Source: JAOUGY01 sp963825585
GTDB taxonomy: Bacteria; Actinomycetota; Acidimicrobiia; Spongiisociales; ZC4RG35
NCBI GenBank assembly: GCA_963825585.1
Contig: CAWGTX010000010.1
Location: 186,001-250,000, forward strand
Direction of reading: 5' to 3'
Length of the DNA stretch: 64,000 nucleotides
Shown here: piece after piece, positions 1-9,101 of the stretch
Layout: every line of letters starts with the position of its first letter
Numbering within the stretch: the stretch's first letter is position 1
Program-made: the position numbers and the translations under genes
Notes under the pieces: generated by a model
What the model was told of the DNA's origin: nothing
Databases searched by the model: none
What the model saw: the letters and a program-made list of their open reading frames with translations, nothing else

Positions 1-1080
1 CTTCCGCTTCCGCTGCTGCAGATCACCCTTCCCGTGGGAATCTCGTTCTTCACATTCCAGGCGCTGTCGTATGTCATCGACGTGTACCGGGATGAGGAAG
101 AGCCCTCCGGACTGCTCGACTTCGCCGTCTACCTGGCGTTCTTTCCCCAGCTCGTCGCCGGGCCCATCGTCCGGACCTCCGAGTTCCTGCCCCAACTGCA
201 CACTCGTCGGGACCCCCGCAACGTCGAGGCACCCGAGGCGTTCGCCCTCATCGCCGCCGGGCTCTTCAAGAAAGTGGTGGTGGCCAACACCCTCGCCACC
301 GGACTGGTCGACCCCGTGTTCGCCAATCCGGCCGGCTTCTCGGCGCTCGAGGTCCTGTTTGCGATCTACGGCTACGCCGTGCAGATCTATTGCGACTTCT
401 CGGGCTATACCGACATCGCCATCGGTGTCGCGCTGCTCATGGGATTCCGTTTCCCGCAGAATTTCGACCACCCCTACCGGGCCGCCAGCCTGCAGGAGTT
501 CTGGCGCCGCTGGCACATGACGCTGTCGCGATGGCTGCGCGACTACCTCTACATCCCGCTGGGCGGAAGCCGCGGTAGCCGCCAAGCCACCTACCGCAAC
601 CTGCTGCTGACCATGGTGTTGGGCGGGTTGTGGCACGGCGCCGCCTGGACGTTCGTTGTCTGGGGACTGCTCCACGGGGGCGGTCTCGCCATCGAACGGG
701 TCCTCGATGAACGCAGGACCTCCGCCGGCGTCCAACGTGTGGACACCACCGCCTCGCTCATCGGTCGGCGGATCGCCACCTTCCACCTGGTGTGTCTTGG
801 ATGGGTGTTCTTCCGCGCCGAGTCGATCGGCACCGCCTTCAGTCTGCTCGGCAGGCTGTTCGACTTCGGCCCCACACCCACGCTGACCCCGGCGCTGATC
901 GGCCTGGTCGTCGGGGGTATCGCCATCCACCATCTCCCAGCACACGTACGGATGCGGGTGCGCTATTACTTCGTGAAGCTTCGGCCCGTCCCGATGGCAC
1001 TGGCATTGGGAGCCGTCCTCCTCGTGGTCGACGGGTTCGGTCCCGAAGGCGTTGCCCCCTTCATCTACTTCCAGTTTTGA
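1..1080 (+). CDS. MBOAT-family membrane-bound O-acyltransferase (3' part)
   Basis: This is the C-terminal part of a multi-span membrane acyltransferase of the AlgI/DltB (MBOAT) family. These enzymes transfer acyl, usually acetyl, groups onto cell-surface polysaccharides or other exported molecules. The frame is open from base 1, so the start lies outside the window and about 359 codons are visible. Family landmarks include FFPQLVAGPIVR, DFSGYTDIAIG, the FWRRWHMTLSRWLRDY block and LWHGAAWTF; in the last the His is the presumed catalytic residue. Several hydrophobic segments are present. The next gene begins 23 bases downstream and encodes an SGNH protein, a frequent partner in O-acetylation systems. 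The acceptor cannot be read from the sequence. Confidence 0.9.
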   Translation, partial: LPLPLLQITLPVGISFFTFQALSYVIDVYRDEEEPSGLLDFAVYLAFFPQLVAGPIVRTSEFLPQLHTRRDPRNVEAPEAFALIAAGLFKKVVVANTLATGLVDPVFANPAGFSALEVLFAIYGYAVQIYCDFSGYTDIAIGVALLMGFRFPQNFDHPYRAASLQEFWRRWHMTLSRWLRDYLYIPLGGSRGSRQATYRNLLLTMVLGGLWHGAAWTFVVWGLLHGGGLAIERVLDERRTSAGVQRVDTTASLIGRRIATFHLVCLGWVFFRAESIGTAFSLLGRLFDFGPTPTLTPALIGLVVGGIAIHHLPAHVRMRVRYYFVKLRPVPMALALGAVLLVVDGFGPEGVAPFIYFQF

Positions 1081-1103
1081 GCCGGCGAGAGACACCTGAT
1101 CCC

Positions 1104-2114
1104 ATGGCAACCGACACCGACCTACCAACCCGAGTGATCAGCCGACCCCGATCCCGACCGGGCCGGATGGCTGCCGGTCACGCCATCCTGGTGGTCACGC
1201 TCGCCCTGGTGATCGGTCTGCTGCTCAACGCCGGCGACATCCTCGCCACCGCCGAACGACAGGAAGCAGGGTGGCAGCGCAGCGTTGGGGTGGCTCTCAT
1301 GAAACCGATCGCCACCGTCAGCGACGTTCTGTTCCTGGACACGCCCCGCAACGTCATCGACGCGGCCTTGGGCCGTGTCGAAACCGAACCGGAGTCACCG
1401 CCAACCACCGTGACAACCGCCGCCGCACCAGTCGTCACGACCACCACGCTCCCCGGCAGACGCGAAGTGAGCGCCACCGACCCGCTCCGCTTGTTCGTGG
1501 GGGGTGACTCGATGGTCGGACAGTTTGGGCCCATGCTCGAGCAGCGGGCCGAACGAGGCGGTTTCGTGGAAGCTGAGGTCCTCTACGAGTTCGAGTCGGG
1601 AATCACCCGCCCCGACTTCATCGACTGGCCGGCCCTCCTCCGGGAGGTCCGGACAGGACAGGATCCAGAAGTCCTTGTCCTGTTCTTCGGCGGGAACGAT
1701 GCCCAGGACATCCGGGTCGACGGCATCTGGGTCCCGTTCGGGACCGACGAGTGGATCGCCGAGTACAGCGCCCGGGTCGGCGGGCTCATGGCCGAACTCG
1801 AAGCCGACGGCCGCGAGGTCTACTGGATGGGCATGCCCATCGTCAGCTCCGACACCTTCCGGGAACGGGTGGTGATCCTCAACCAGGTCTACGAAACAGA
1901 GGCCGCCGACCACGAGCGCGTCCACTACGTCGAGAGCTGGTCGACGTTCACCGGCCCCGATGGCGAATACTCCGAGTATCTCCCCAACGACGAGGGCGTC
2001 GTGCTCGACATGCGCCTCAACGACGGAATCCACCTCACCACCGACGGTGGCATCCGCTTGGCCGAAGTGGTGTACGACGTGATCGCCGAGGACTGGGCGC
2101 TGCCGAGCGAGTAG
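1104..2114 (+). CDS. Membrane-anchored SGNH/GDSL hydrolase, DUF459-like
   Basis: This 336-aa protein has one N-terminal membrane segment (about residues 22-46), a Thr/Pro-rich linker with a TTVTTAAAPVVTTTT-like stretch, and an extracytoplasmic SGNH-fold domain. Block I is VGGDSMVGQF with the likely nucleophile Ser near residue 134. Block III is FFGGNDAQD, and the C-terminal Asp-x-x-His is NDGIHLT near residue 309. The frame is open further upstream, but the ATG at 1104 is the natural start because the preceding acyltransferase ends at 1080. SGNH proteins next to MBOAT proteins commonly complete transfer of acetyl groups outside the membrane or act as esterases. The pairing suggests surface-polysaccharide O-acylation, which is inferred. 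Confidence 0.87.
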   Translation: MATDTDLPTRVISRPRSRPGRMAAGHAILVVTLALVIGLLLNAGDILATAERQEAGWQRSVGVALMKPIATVSDVLFLDTPRNVIDAALGRVETEPESPPTTVTTAAAPVVTTTTLPGRREVSATDPLRLFVGGDSMVGQFGPMLEQRAERGGFVEAEVLYEFESGITRPDFIDWPALLREVRTGQDPEVLVLFFGGNDAQDIRVDGIWVPFGTDEWIAEYSARVGGLMAELEADGREVYWMGMPIVSSDTFRERVVILNQVYETEAADHERVHYVESWSTFTGPDGEYSEYLPNDEGVVLDMRLNDGIHLTTDGGIRLAEVVYDVIAEDWALPSE

Positions 2115-2119
2115 TGGGT

Positions 2120-2141
2120 TCAACGTAGAACGTAGAACGTC
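2120..2141 (+). repeat. Heptamer repeat (AACGTAG), left copy
   Basis: About three tandem copies of AACGTAG begin six bases after the stop codon of the SGNH gene. A related block in the opposite orientation lies at 2608-2640, so the two heptamer blocks flank the 300-bp inverted-repeat element. Confidence 0.7.
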
Positions 2142-2229
2142 CAATGTCCGGCGACCTGGTCGGGTGAGACCTCCCGGGGCCACCACCGGAGACGCCCGCC
2201 AGCCGCCGGCCAGCCCCGACGCGGACCAT

Positions 2230-2535
2230 CACCTTTTGCACAATGAGGTCGCGCGGATAGGGAGTAGCTTTGTCCCCCTCGAGCTTGCGAGAGGGGGAAG
2301 GGTCCGCCGGTCGAGGCGACCGGTACGACGGAGGAGCGGGGTAGGGGGGGCCTATCCCTCGCGAGCATGATCACGCGATCCGGACGCATGCGGAGTTCAT
2401 CTCGCGGGCTTTCAACCCCCCTACCCCGCTCGTTCCTCGCGGGGGCCCCTTCCCCCACTGCGTGGGGGACAAGGCTCCTGGCCCGAAGCCTGGTGCCCAT
2501 TCGCCTATCCGCTCAACCTCATTGTGCAAAAGGTG
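2230..2535. repeat. Large imperfect inverted-repeat element with nested hairpins
   Basis: The ends are a perfect 20-bp inverted pair: CACCTTTTGCACAATGAGGT at 2230-2249 and its complement at 2516-2535. The next inner block, GCGGATAGG at 2253-2261, pairs with 2504-2512. Further in, each arm has its own small hairpin: CCCCCTC...GAGAGGGGG near 2274-2295 on the left and CCCCCACTGCGTGGGGG near 2453-2468 on the right. A GGGGTAGGGGGG stretch near 2338-2350 also mirrors CCCCCCTACCCC near 2416-2428. No protein is recognisable inside. The element lies between convergent genes and could act as a bidirectional terminator or be a MITE-like non-autonomous element. Confidence 0.75.
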
Positions 2536-2607
2536 GATTCGGAGGCAGGCCGAACCGGTCGTCGGTGGCGGCCCCGAAGAGCTGCCGACAGCACAACGGT
2601 GCCGGAC

Positions 2608-2640
2608 CTTCTACGTTGAACGTTCTACGTTCTACGTCTC
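2608..2640 (-). repeat. Heptamer repeat (AACGTAG), right inverted copy
   Basis: Read on the minus strand, this block is TAGAACG-type heptamers with one variant unit (AACGTTC). The first TAG is the stop codon of the NTF2-like gene at 2632-2634, so the coding region ends inside the repeat. Confidence 0.7.
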
Positions 2641-3096
2641 TTCCAGTTCCCACTCCTCGGCCGTCACCTCGCCGGGCTCTTCCACGACCAGGTCGTCGGC
2701 GTTGAGCTCGTCCAGGTATTCGATGCGGGTGATCTCGCCGGGGTCGCCGTCGGTGAACTCGAAGGCCAGGTAGCCAACGGTGAGGTGGCCGCCTCCGCCT
2801 GGGTGCCAGACCACTGCGAGGGCGTCGCCGTCGGCGTCGCCGCGGGTGAGCAGCACGAGCGGCTCGCGCAGGAACAGTTCCTCGAGCCCGATGAGTGCGC
2901 CAACCGATCCGATCGAGTGAACGAACTCCGCCTCGACATCGGCCGCCAGCATCGACCCGATCGAGTCGAGGTCGCGGGCATTGAAGAACTCGATGAACTC
3001 GTCGATCAGGTCGGAGTCATTGGTTCCCGCTACCGGTGGCGGAAGGATGAGTGCGTCGTCTTCGGGTTGTTCGATTCGGTCGAGCCAGTCGACCAT
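2632..3096 (-). CDS. NTF2/SnoaL-like domain protein
   Basis: This is a 154-aa soluble acidic protein. Its centre, DLIDEFIEFFNARDLDSIGSM, has the pattern of the first helix of SnoaL/NTF2-like alpha+beta barrels, followed by strands ending in ITRIEYLDEL. The fold is used both by small enzymes and by ligand-binding proteins, and no catalytic residue can be assigned. The start ATG at 3096 is supported by a very strong GGAGGTGAT ribosome site. The C-terminus is Glu-rich and stops within a heptamer repeat. It lies downstream of fadJ on the same strand, with a gap of about 100 bases on the fadJ side. Confidence 0.75.
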   Translation of the reverse strand: MVDWLDRIEQPEDDALILPPPVAGTNDSDLIDEFIEFFNARDLDSIGSMLAADVEAEFVHSIGSVGALIGLEELFLREPLVLLTRGDADGDALAVVWHPGGGGHLTVGYLAFEFTDGDPGEITRIEYLDELNADDLVVEEPGEVTAEEWELEET

Positions 3097-3199
3097 CAGA
3101 TCACCTCCGATGAATCGATCCTACGTCGGCCCCGTTTTCCTGCCAGGGCCAACAGACACAGTAAGTTCGGTCGATTGGAGGTTCAGATCGGGCCTGCGG

Positions 3200-5380
3200 T
3201 CATCCACGCAACCTGGCGCCGGACTCGGCGGCGTCCACAAGGACCCGAGCGGGTTCGAACCTGTTTCCGTGCTTGGACGCCAGCGCGTGGAGACGCGACA
3301 CGATGGCGGCCGCACCGACGTGGTCGACGTACCAGAACGGGCCACCCCGGAACGGCGGGAACCCTAGGCCCATGACTGCCCCGATGTCGCCGTCGCGGGC
3401 CGATCGGAGGATTCCCTCCTGCAGGCAGAGCGCTGCTTCGTTGATCATCATGAGCGACACGCGTTCCTGGATCTCGCCCATCGGCACGTCGCGGCGGGCA
3501 CCCAGCCCAAGGTCGGCGTAGATCGACTCGTCGGGATCGCCTCGCTTCCCCTTCTCGTCGTAGAGGTAGAAGCCCTTGCCGTTCTTCCGGCCCTTCCGGT
3601 CCGAGACGTTGTCGAGGATCGCAGGCCCGGACATCCGCTCGCCGAATGCCTCGATCATGATCTTCGACACCTTCTGGCCGACGTCGAGTCCGACCTCGTC
3701 GGCGAGCAGCAGCGGGCCGACGGGGAATCCCCACTTGATCATCGCCTTGTCGATCGCTTCGATCGAGGCGCCTTCCTCCAGCAGGCGGAGCGCCTCGTTG
3801 GAATAGGGGGCGATGATGCGGCTGGTGTAGAAGCCGGTGCCATCGTTGACGACGATCACCGTCTTGCCCTGGCGGCGCCCGTACTCGACGGCCGTGACGG
3901 TGGCCCAGTCGGCTGTGCGGTCGGTGACGATCACTTCGAGCAGCGGCATCTTCTCGACGGGCGAAAAGTAGTGCATGCCCAGCACGGTCTCGGGCCGTGA
4001 AGAAGCGTCGGCGATCGCCGAGATCGGGAGCGTGGAGGTGTTGGACGCGAACACGGTCCGGTCCGAAACGACGGCCTCCACGTCTCGCAGGATGTCCTGC
4101 TTGAGCATCAGGTCCTCGAAGACCGCTTCGATCACCAGGTCCACGTTGGCGAACCCGGACCAGTCGGTGGTGCCCGTGACCCGGAGCATCGCCCGCTCGG
4201 CATCGAAGTCGCGAAGGCGACGTCGCTGGACCCGTCCATCGAGCACCTTGTGCACGTAGCCGAGTGCCCGTTGCACTCCTGCGTTGTCGGTCTCCTTGAT
4301 CCGGACCGGGCTCCCGGCGTTGAGGGTCGACACAGCGGCGATACCGCCGCCCATGAGCCCGCCGCCGATCACTCCGACCTTCCCCACCGGTCGTGGCGCC
4401 AGGGCGTCATCGGCCACACCATTGTCCTTGGCCACCTCACGGGTGGCGAAGAAGATCGATCGCAGCGCCATGGACTCCGGAGACGTCACGAGCTCACCGA
4501 AGAAGCGCGCTTCGGCGCGCAGCCCCGCTTCTGGACCGTCCTGAACGCCGAGCCGAACCGCCTCGAGTGCCCGTTCGGGGGCCGGGTAGTTGCCGTTGGT
4601 CTCGGTGAGGAGCTTCTGGCGAGCCTGCTTGAACAAGACGTTCTGTCCGACAGGGTTGGTTTCGAGCGCGAACTTCTGGAGGCGGTCGCCGGTCAGCCCC
4701 GACAGGATCGAACCCATCGTCCTCCTGGCGGCCGGCTGTGGGCCGATCGCCGACAGCGCCAGGGCCTTGGCGGCATCCACCAGGTATTCGCGGGGAGCGA
4801 GGTCGTCGGCGATACCCAGCTTGCGCGCCTTGGAGGCGCGCACCGGCTTTCCCGTGAGGATCAGGTCGAGTGCTTCCGCCACACCGATGAGCGCCGGCAA
4901 TCTGACACATCCGCCGCCCGCCGGTATCACGCCGAGCTGTACCTCGGGCTGGCCGACGGTGGTGGACTCCTCGTCGGCCAGCACCCGGTGCGAACAGGCG
5001 AGGGCGAGTTCGAGTCCGCCACCCAGGGCCGACCCGTGGATGGCCGCCACGACGGGCTTGCCGGCCGTGCGGTACAGGTCCTCCAACCGTCCGAACAGTC
5101 GGTGTCCCGTCTCGATCATCGCCTGGGCCTCGGCGGCGTCGGTCAGTTCGGCGAACCACCGCACGTCGGCGCCGACCAGGAAGTCCTTCTTGGCCGACGT
5201 GAGTACGACCGCCCTGATTGCGGCGTCGGATTCGAGACGATCGAGCACCAACTCGAAGTCGTTCATGAGCGCCGGGCCGAGTGTGTTCATCGGTTCGCCC
5301 TGGCGGTCCATGACGACGACGGCGACGCCGTCGTCGTCGGTGCTGATGGAGAAGTGGGTGAGGTCGTTGGTGAGGGTCAT
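3200..5380 (-). CDS. fadJ: Fatty-acid oxidation multifunctional alpha subunit (enoyl-CoA hydratase / 3-hydroxyacyl-CoA dehydrogenase)
   Basis: This 726-aa FadB/FadJ-type protein catalyses the hydration and NAD-dependent dehydrogenation steps of beta-oxidation. The N-terminal crotonase domain (about 1-190) has the oxyanion block GSALGGGLELALACSHR and GQPEVQLGVIPAGGG, with catalytic-type Glu residues in each. The NAD-binding domain begins near residue 330 with VGVIGGGLMGGGIA. HYFSPVEKMPLLEVI carries the dehydrogenase His, and two C-terminal dehydrogenase modules follow. The ATG at 5380 was chosen because the thiolase gene ends at 5382, leaving a one-base gap. Length and partner resemble E. coli FadJ (714 aa) and FadI better than FadB/FadA. 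Confidence 0.92.
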   Translation of the reverse strand: MTLTNDLTHFSISTDDDGVAVVVMDRQGEPMNTLGPALMNDFELVLDRLESDAAIRAVVLTSAKKDFLVGADVRWFAELTDAAEAQAMIETGHRLFGRLEDLYRTAGKPVVAAIHGSALGGGLELALACSHRVLADEESTTVGQPEVQLGVIPAGGGCVRLPALIGVAEALDLILTGKPVRASKARKLGIADDLAPREYLVDAAKALALSAIGPQPAARRTMGSILSGLTGDRLQKFALETNPVGQNVLFKQARQKLLTETNGNYPAPERALEAVRLGVQDGPEAGLRAEARFFGELVTSPESMALRSIFFATREVAKDNGVADDALAPRPVGKVGVIGGGLMGGGIAAVSTLNAGSPVRIKETDNAGVQRALGYVHKVLDGRVQRRRLRDFDAERAMLRVTGTTDWSGFANVDLVIEAVFEDLMLKQDILRDVEAVVSDRTVFASNTSTLPISAIADASSRPETVLGMHYFSPVEKMPLLEVIVTDRTADWATVTAVEYGRRQGKTVIVVNDGTGFYTSRIIAPYSNEALRLLEEGASIEAIDKAMIKWGFPVGPLLLADEVGLDVGQKVSKIMIEAFGERMSGPAILDNVSDRKGRKNGKGFYLYDEKGKRGDPDESIYADLGLGARRDVPMGEIQERVSLMMINEAALCLQEGILRSARDGDIGAVMGLGFPPFRGGPFWYVDHVGAAAIVSRLHALASKHGNRFEPARVLVDAAESGARLRG

Positions 5381-5381
5381 G

Positions 5382-6692
5382 TCAGCGCTCCAGGATGACG
5401 GTGGCACCGAGGCCTCCGGCGGCACATTGGGTGATCAGGGCGGTACCGGCGTCACGCCGGTGCAGTTCGTTTGCCATGGTGAGGATCTGGCGGGCCCCGG
5501 TGGCGCCGAAGGGATGTCCGAGGCTCACCGAGCCACCGTACAGGTTGAGCTTCTCGTCGGGGATGCGACCGATGGCCCGTTCCCGACCGAGCTGCTCCCG
5601 GGCGAAGTCGTCGGAGGCGAACGCCGCCTTCACCGCCAGCACCTGGGCCGCGAACGCCTCGTGCACGTCGATCACGTCGATGTCGTCGAGGCTGAGCCCA
5701 GCCCGGTCGAGGGCGAGCGGGGTAGCGAAGGCTGGTCCGATCAACAGCTGCCAGTTGGGGTCGACCGCCGAGAACGCCCAGGACCTCAGGAACGCCCTCG
5801 GCACGAATCCGAGCCGCTCGGCGGTGCCCTCCTCCATCAACAGGAGCGCCCCCGCCCCGTCGGTGAGCGGGGAGGCGTTGCCGGCGGTGACGGTGCCGTG
5901 ATTGCGATCGAACACGGGTCGAAGTGATCCGAGCTTCTCGATGGTGGTGTCGGCTCGGGGAATGGTGTCGCGCTCGAGCGTGCTGAGGTATGAGGGCGGG
6001 ACCGCCAGCGCCATGACTTCGGAGTCGTAGACACCCTTGTCCCACGCCTCGACGGCCTTGCGGTGTGACTCGAAGGCGTAGCGGTCCTGTGCCTCCCGGT
6101 CGATCCCCCAGATGCGGGCCATCTTCTCGGCCCCGTCTCCCATGGTGCCGCCGGTGGCCCGCTCACCCACCGCCGGCGGGTTCGGGGCAAGATCCTTGGG
6201 CCGCAGCTCGGACAGCGCCTTGAGTCGGCCAGACATGTCCTTGGCCGACTGGGCTGCCTGCATCACCTCGACGAATTCGTCACTGAACAGCACCGGCGGG
6301 CGCGACAGCGAGTCGGCACCGCCGGTGATCACGATCTCTGCTTCCCCCATGAGAATCGCCTGGGCGCCGTCCACGAACGTCTGCGTGGAGGTGGCGCAGG
6401 CCCGGGTGACGGAATAGGCGTCGGTGTTGTCGGCCAACCGGGTGGACAGCACGATTTCCCGAGCGATGTTGGGAGACCCCACATCCTGCACCACCGACCC
6501 GTACACGACCCGGTCGACGGCGGTGGGGTCGACGCCGGAGCGCTCGATGAGTTCGCTCACGACTGCCTGCCCCAATTGCAGCGTCGTGACGTCCTTGAGC
6601 GCAGTTCCGGATTTGGCGAACGGAGTCCTCAACCCGTCCACGATTGCAACACGACGTCCGTTGACGATTCCAGGGTGATTGGCGGCGGCCAC
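5382..6692 (-). CDS. fadI: Acetyl-CoA C-acyltransferase (thiolase), FadI-type
   Basis: This 436-aa thiolase catalyses the last step of beta-oxidation, cleaving 3-ketoacyl-CoA with CoA. The nucleophilic Cys is in VTRACATSTQTF near residue 98. DVHEAFAAQ and SLGHPFGATGAR supply the conserved His residues, and TQCAAGGLGA supplies the second Cys. The GTG at 6692 is preceded by a GAGGAGGCACT ribosome site. The longer frame upstream translates repeat DNA and is rejected as coding. The length equals that of E. coli FadI. It is the first gene of a two-gene operon with fadJ, one base apart. Confidence 0.92.
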   Translation of the reverse strand: MAAANHPGIVNGRRVAIVDGLRTPFAKSGTALKDVTTLQLGQAVVSELIERSGVDPTAVDRVVYGSVVQDVGSPNIAREIVLSTRLADNTDAYSVTRACATSTQTFVDGAQAILMGEAEIVITGGADSLSRPPVLFSDEFVEVMQAAQSAKDMSGRLKALSELRPKDLAPNPPAVGERATGGTMGDGAEKMARIWGIDREAQDRYAFESHRKAVEAWDKGVYDSEVMALAVPPSYLSTLERDTIPRADTTIEKLGSLRPVFDRNHGTVTAGNASPLTDGAGALLLMEEGTAERLGFVPRAFLRSWAFSAVDPNWQLLIGPAFATPLALDRAGLSLDDIDVIDVHEAFAAQVLAVKAAFASDDFAREQLGRERAIGRIPDEKLNLYGGSVSLGHPFGATGARQILTMANELHRRDAGTALITQCAAGGLGATVILER

Positions 6693-6776
6693 AGTGCCTC
6701 CTCGGCTTTTGATCAGACGCTCAAATTGTTGCACAGATTGGAGAGGAAGGGGGAGGAACCGTTCACCGCGAACCGG

Positions 6777-6831
6777 CAAAACGCAGAACGCCCAGAGGTA
6801 GAACGTAGAACGTAGAACGTAGAACGTACGG
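6777..6831 (+). repeat. Heptamer repeat (AACGTAG), upstream of fadI
   Basis: Four to five copies of AACGTAG at about 6798-6828, preceded by AACGCAG-type units, lie just upstream of the fadI-fadJ transcription unit. The same unit occurs at 2120 and inside the array at 33.9-34.7 kb. Confidence 0.75.
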
Positions 6832-6869
6832 AACCCGGCCCTCAGCCGCCGTTGAAGCCTGACGTCGGT

Positions 6870-7547
6870 TCGTGCACGTGGCAACGGCCAACGCAAGCAC
6901 CATCACACCCCCGGCCAAGCACGCGACCACCCCGCCACCGGAACCGGCGGGGGGTCGAAGGGGGGTCGCCCCCCTTGGGCATCAAACGCAGAACGCAGAA
7001 CGCAGAACGCCCGGAACGTGGCAACAGCCAACGCAAGGACATCCACACCCCCGGCCAGGCACGACTCACCCAGCCACCAGCACCGGCGGGGGGTCGAAGG
7101 GGGGTCGCCCCCCCTGGGCATCAAACGCAGAACGCAGAACGCAGAAGGCAGAACGCCCGGAACGTGGCAACAACCAACGCAAGCAACTCCACACCCCCGG
7201 CCAAGCACGCAACCAGCGCAAGACCAGTACCGGCGGGGGGTCGAAGGGGGGTCGCCCCCCCTGGGCATCAAACGCAGAACGCAGAACGCAGAACGCCCGG
7301 AACGTGGCAACAACCAACGCAAGCAACTCCACACCCCCGGCCAAGCACGCAACCAGCGCAAGACCAGTACCGGCGGGGGGTCGAAGGGGGGTCGCCCCCC
7401 CTGGGCATCAAACGCAGAACGCAGAACGCAGAACCGGAACGTGGCAACAGCCAACGCAAGGACATCCACACCCCCGGCCAAGCACGCGACCGCGCAAGAC
7501 CAGTACCGGCGGGGGGTCGAAGGGGGGTCGCCCCCCCTGGGCATCAG
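6870..7547 (+). repeat. Tandem array of about five 140-bp units with embedded AACGCAG heptamers and G/C hairpins
   Basis: The landmark CCGGCGGGGGGTCGAAG recurs at 6944, 7083, 7230, 7370 and 7506, giving spacings of 139, 147, 140 and 136 bases. Each unit has an ACGTGGCAACNNCCAACGC block, a CCCCCGGCCAAGCACGC block, the G-rich landmark, a GGGGGGTCGCCCCCC hairpin, TGGGCATCA, and a variable number of AACGCAG heptamers. Changes in heptamer number explain much of the period variation. Long open frames on both strands here are proline/arginine-rich by-products of stop-free GC-rich repeats and are not called. A related array lies at 33.87-34.75 kb. Confidence 0.85.
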
Positions 7548-7553
7548 AGAGGG

Positions 7554-9101
7554 TCACCCGGCGGTGATCACCCAGTGGCCTTCGGGAACCAGGGCACCGA
7601 GCTCGATGACCTCTCCGTCGAGCGAGACGAGGCTCACGTCCCTGCCTTCGACCAGCGCAATCCAGTTCCCGTTACGAGACCAGGTGGCCATGACGTTCTT
7701 GCCGACAGCGGCGAGCGTGGTCGCCGTCCCGTCGGGGGCAACGACGACCAACGACGAGGAGTCCGCGGCATGGTTGGCGAACGCCACCAGGTAGGAGTCG
7801 CCCCCCGTTGGGATCGGTGGCGCGGCGAGCGGGATGTCCTGCCAACCAACCGACGCCCACTCGCCCTCTCCGGGCGCGGTCACAGGCACCGACGATCCGA
7901 GCGACGGATCGGTCACAACCAGTTCACCGGCCGGTGTCCGGACGACTGCTCCATCCCACCCGACGGAGAGGGCGGTTCCCTCGGTGGTTGCGGCGACGAC
8001 GCCGGCGACCGTGACCAGCGCCGTCACCGGCGCGGGGGAGTCGCTCGTCACGATCAGCCCATCGATCGTGGTGCCGATCGGGAACCAGGTCCCATCGAGC
8101 GTGAACGACCCGAGTCGTGCCACTTCCAGCCCAACCAGGTCCACGACCTCGACCAACGTCGACTCGTCACCGGGAACGGCCGGTTGAACGAGCCACATTC
8201 GCTCGCCGTCCGCGTCTCGAACCACCTGCAGGGTGGGTGCGATGCCTTGGATCTCGCGGAGCGGATCGGGACGGTACACCAGCGGTTCCGCCGTCACGCT
8301 CCCCGGATATGAGTAGACGTTGCCGTCAGCCCACAGGTTGATGAAACCGCCTCCTCCGCTCCCACCATCCAGCGTGTCCACCGGTAGCTCGATGTCGCCA
8401 CCGCCGTACATATGCACGGTTGCCCCAAGGAGATCGACAACGGCAAGGGTCCTGGCGTTGCCACTGCCTGCGATCAGCTCGAGCGGGATCGGTTCCGGAA
8501 CCCGGAATCGCTCCATCAAGGTGCCGGGCAGCGCGAGGCCGACATCGGGCGTCACCGTGATCTCCGAACCGGCGTTGAACACCGCCGCCTCACCCGTCGT
8601 CAGGCACTGCTCGGAGAACGGCTCGGTGCCTGCCCATTCGCTCGCCTGCCGGGCATCGATGTACCCGCCGCCGCCTTCGACCAGGTCACCGGCCGCGATC
8701 CTCTGACCGTCACGGAGCTCGATCGAGAAAGGGTCGATCGAGCCTGTGGTGCCGGCCGGCCACACGACCGGGCGCCTCGACCCGCTGGGGTCGGTCAGCC
8801 AGACACAGCCGTCATCTAGGTCGACCTCGACCACGCCGGAGACGATCGCATCCATCCCGCCTGTGCCGAACCCGCCCGAGTGGGCTCTGATCAGGTCGTC
8901 GCCCGATCCGACGGCTCCACCCCTCAGCAACGAGCCCAGTCCGACGAAGGTGACCACGACGACGACGAACGCGGCCGCACCGACGATCGGGCCTCTGCCG
9001 AGCCCACGCCTGGCGCGCGCTGTGGGAAGGGGCGGAGGCGGGGGCGAAGCCTGGGCGATGGCATGGACCACACCCCGAATCCGATCGTCACCGTCGTTCA
9101 T
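7554..9101 (-). CDS. Membrane-anchored extracytoplasmic protein coupled to an ECF sigma factor (possible anti-sigma)
   Basis: This 515-aa protein has a short cytoplasmic head (about 1-37, with a Pro-rich patch), one membrane helix (GAAAFVVVVVTFVGLGSLL, about 42-60) and a large exterior domain rich in Gly, Val and Asp, with a repetitive beta-strand pattern suggesting a propeller-like fold. Its ATG overlaps the stop of the sigma factor by four bases (ATGA), so translation is probably coupled. The topology and pairing fit a transmembrane anti-sigma factor. No zinc-binding HxxxCxxC motif is visible in the short N-terminus, so that role is an inference. The gene ends beside the repeat array. Confidence 0.72.
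   Translation of the reverse strand: MNDGDDRIRGVVHAIAQASPPPPPLPTARARRGLGRGPIVGAAAFVVVVVTFVGLGSLLRGGAVGSGDDLIRAHSGGFGTGGMDAIVSGVVEVDLDDGCVWLTDPSGSRRPVVWPAGTTGSIDPFSIELRDGQRIAAGDLVEGGGGYIDARQASEWAGTEPFSEQCLTTGEAAVFNAGSEITVTPDVGLALPGTLMERFRVPEPIPLELIAGSGNARTLAVVDLLGATVHMYGGGDIELPVDTLDGGSGGGGFINLWADGNVYSYPGSVTAEPLVYRPDPLREIQGIAPTLQVVRDADGERMWLVQPAVPGDESTLVEVVDLVGLEVARLGSFTLDGTWFPIGTTIDGLIVTSDSPAPVTALVTVAGVVAATTEGTALSVGWDGAVVRTPAGELVVTDPSLGSSVPVTAPGEGEWASVGWQDIPLAAPPIPTGGDSYLVAFANHAADSSSLVVVAPDGTATTLAAVGKNVMATWSRNGNWIALVEGRDVSLVSLDGEVIELGALVPEGHWVITAG

Noticed and set aside
3241..3262. GGGTTCGAACC-like sequence resembling a tRNA T-loop
   Set aside because: It lies within the fadJ coding region and no flanking acceptor or anticodon stems were found.
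6870..7547. Regularly spaced repeats that might be a CRISPR array
   Set aside because: The repeated part is most of the unit, there are no unique spacers of constant length, the palindromes are G/C runs, and no cas genes are present.
6852..8312. Long proline/arginine-rich open frames on both strands over the repeat array
   Set aside because: They arise from stop-free GC-rich tandem repeats, have no homology-like pattern or ribosome site, and run antisense through the sigma-linked membrane protein gene.
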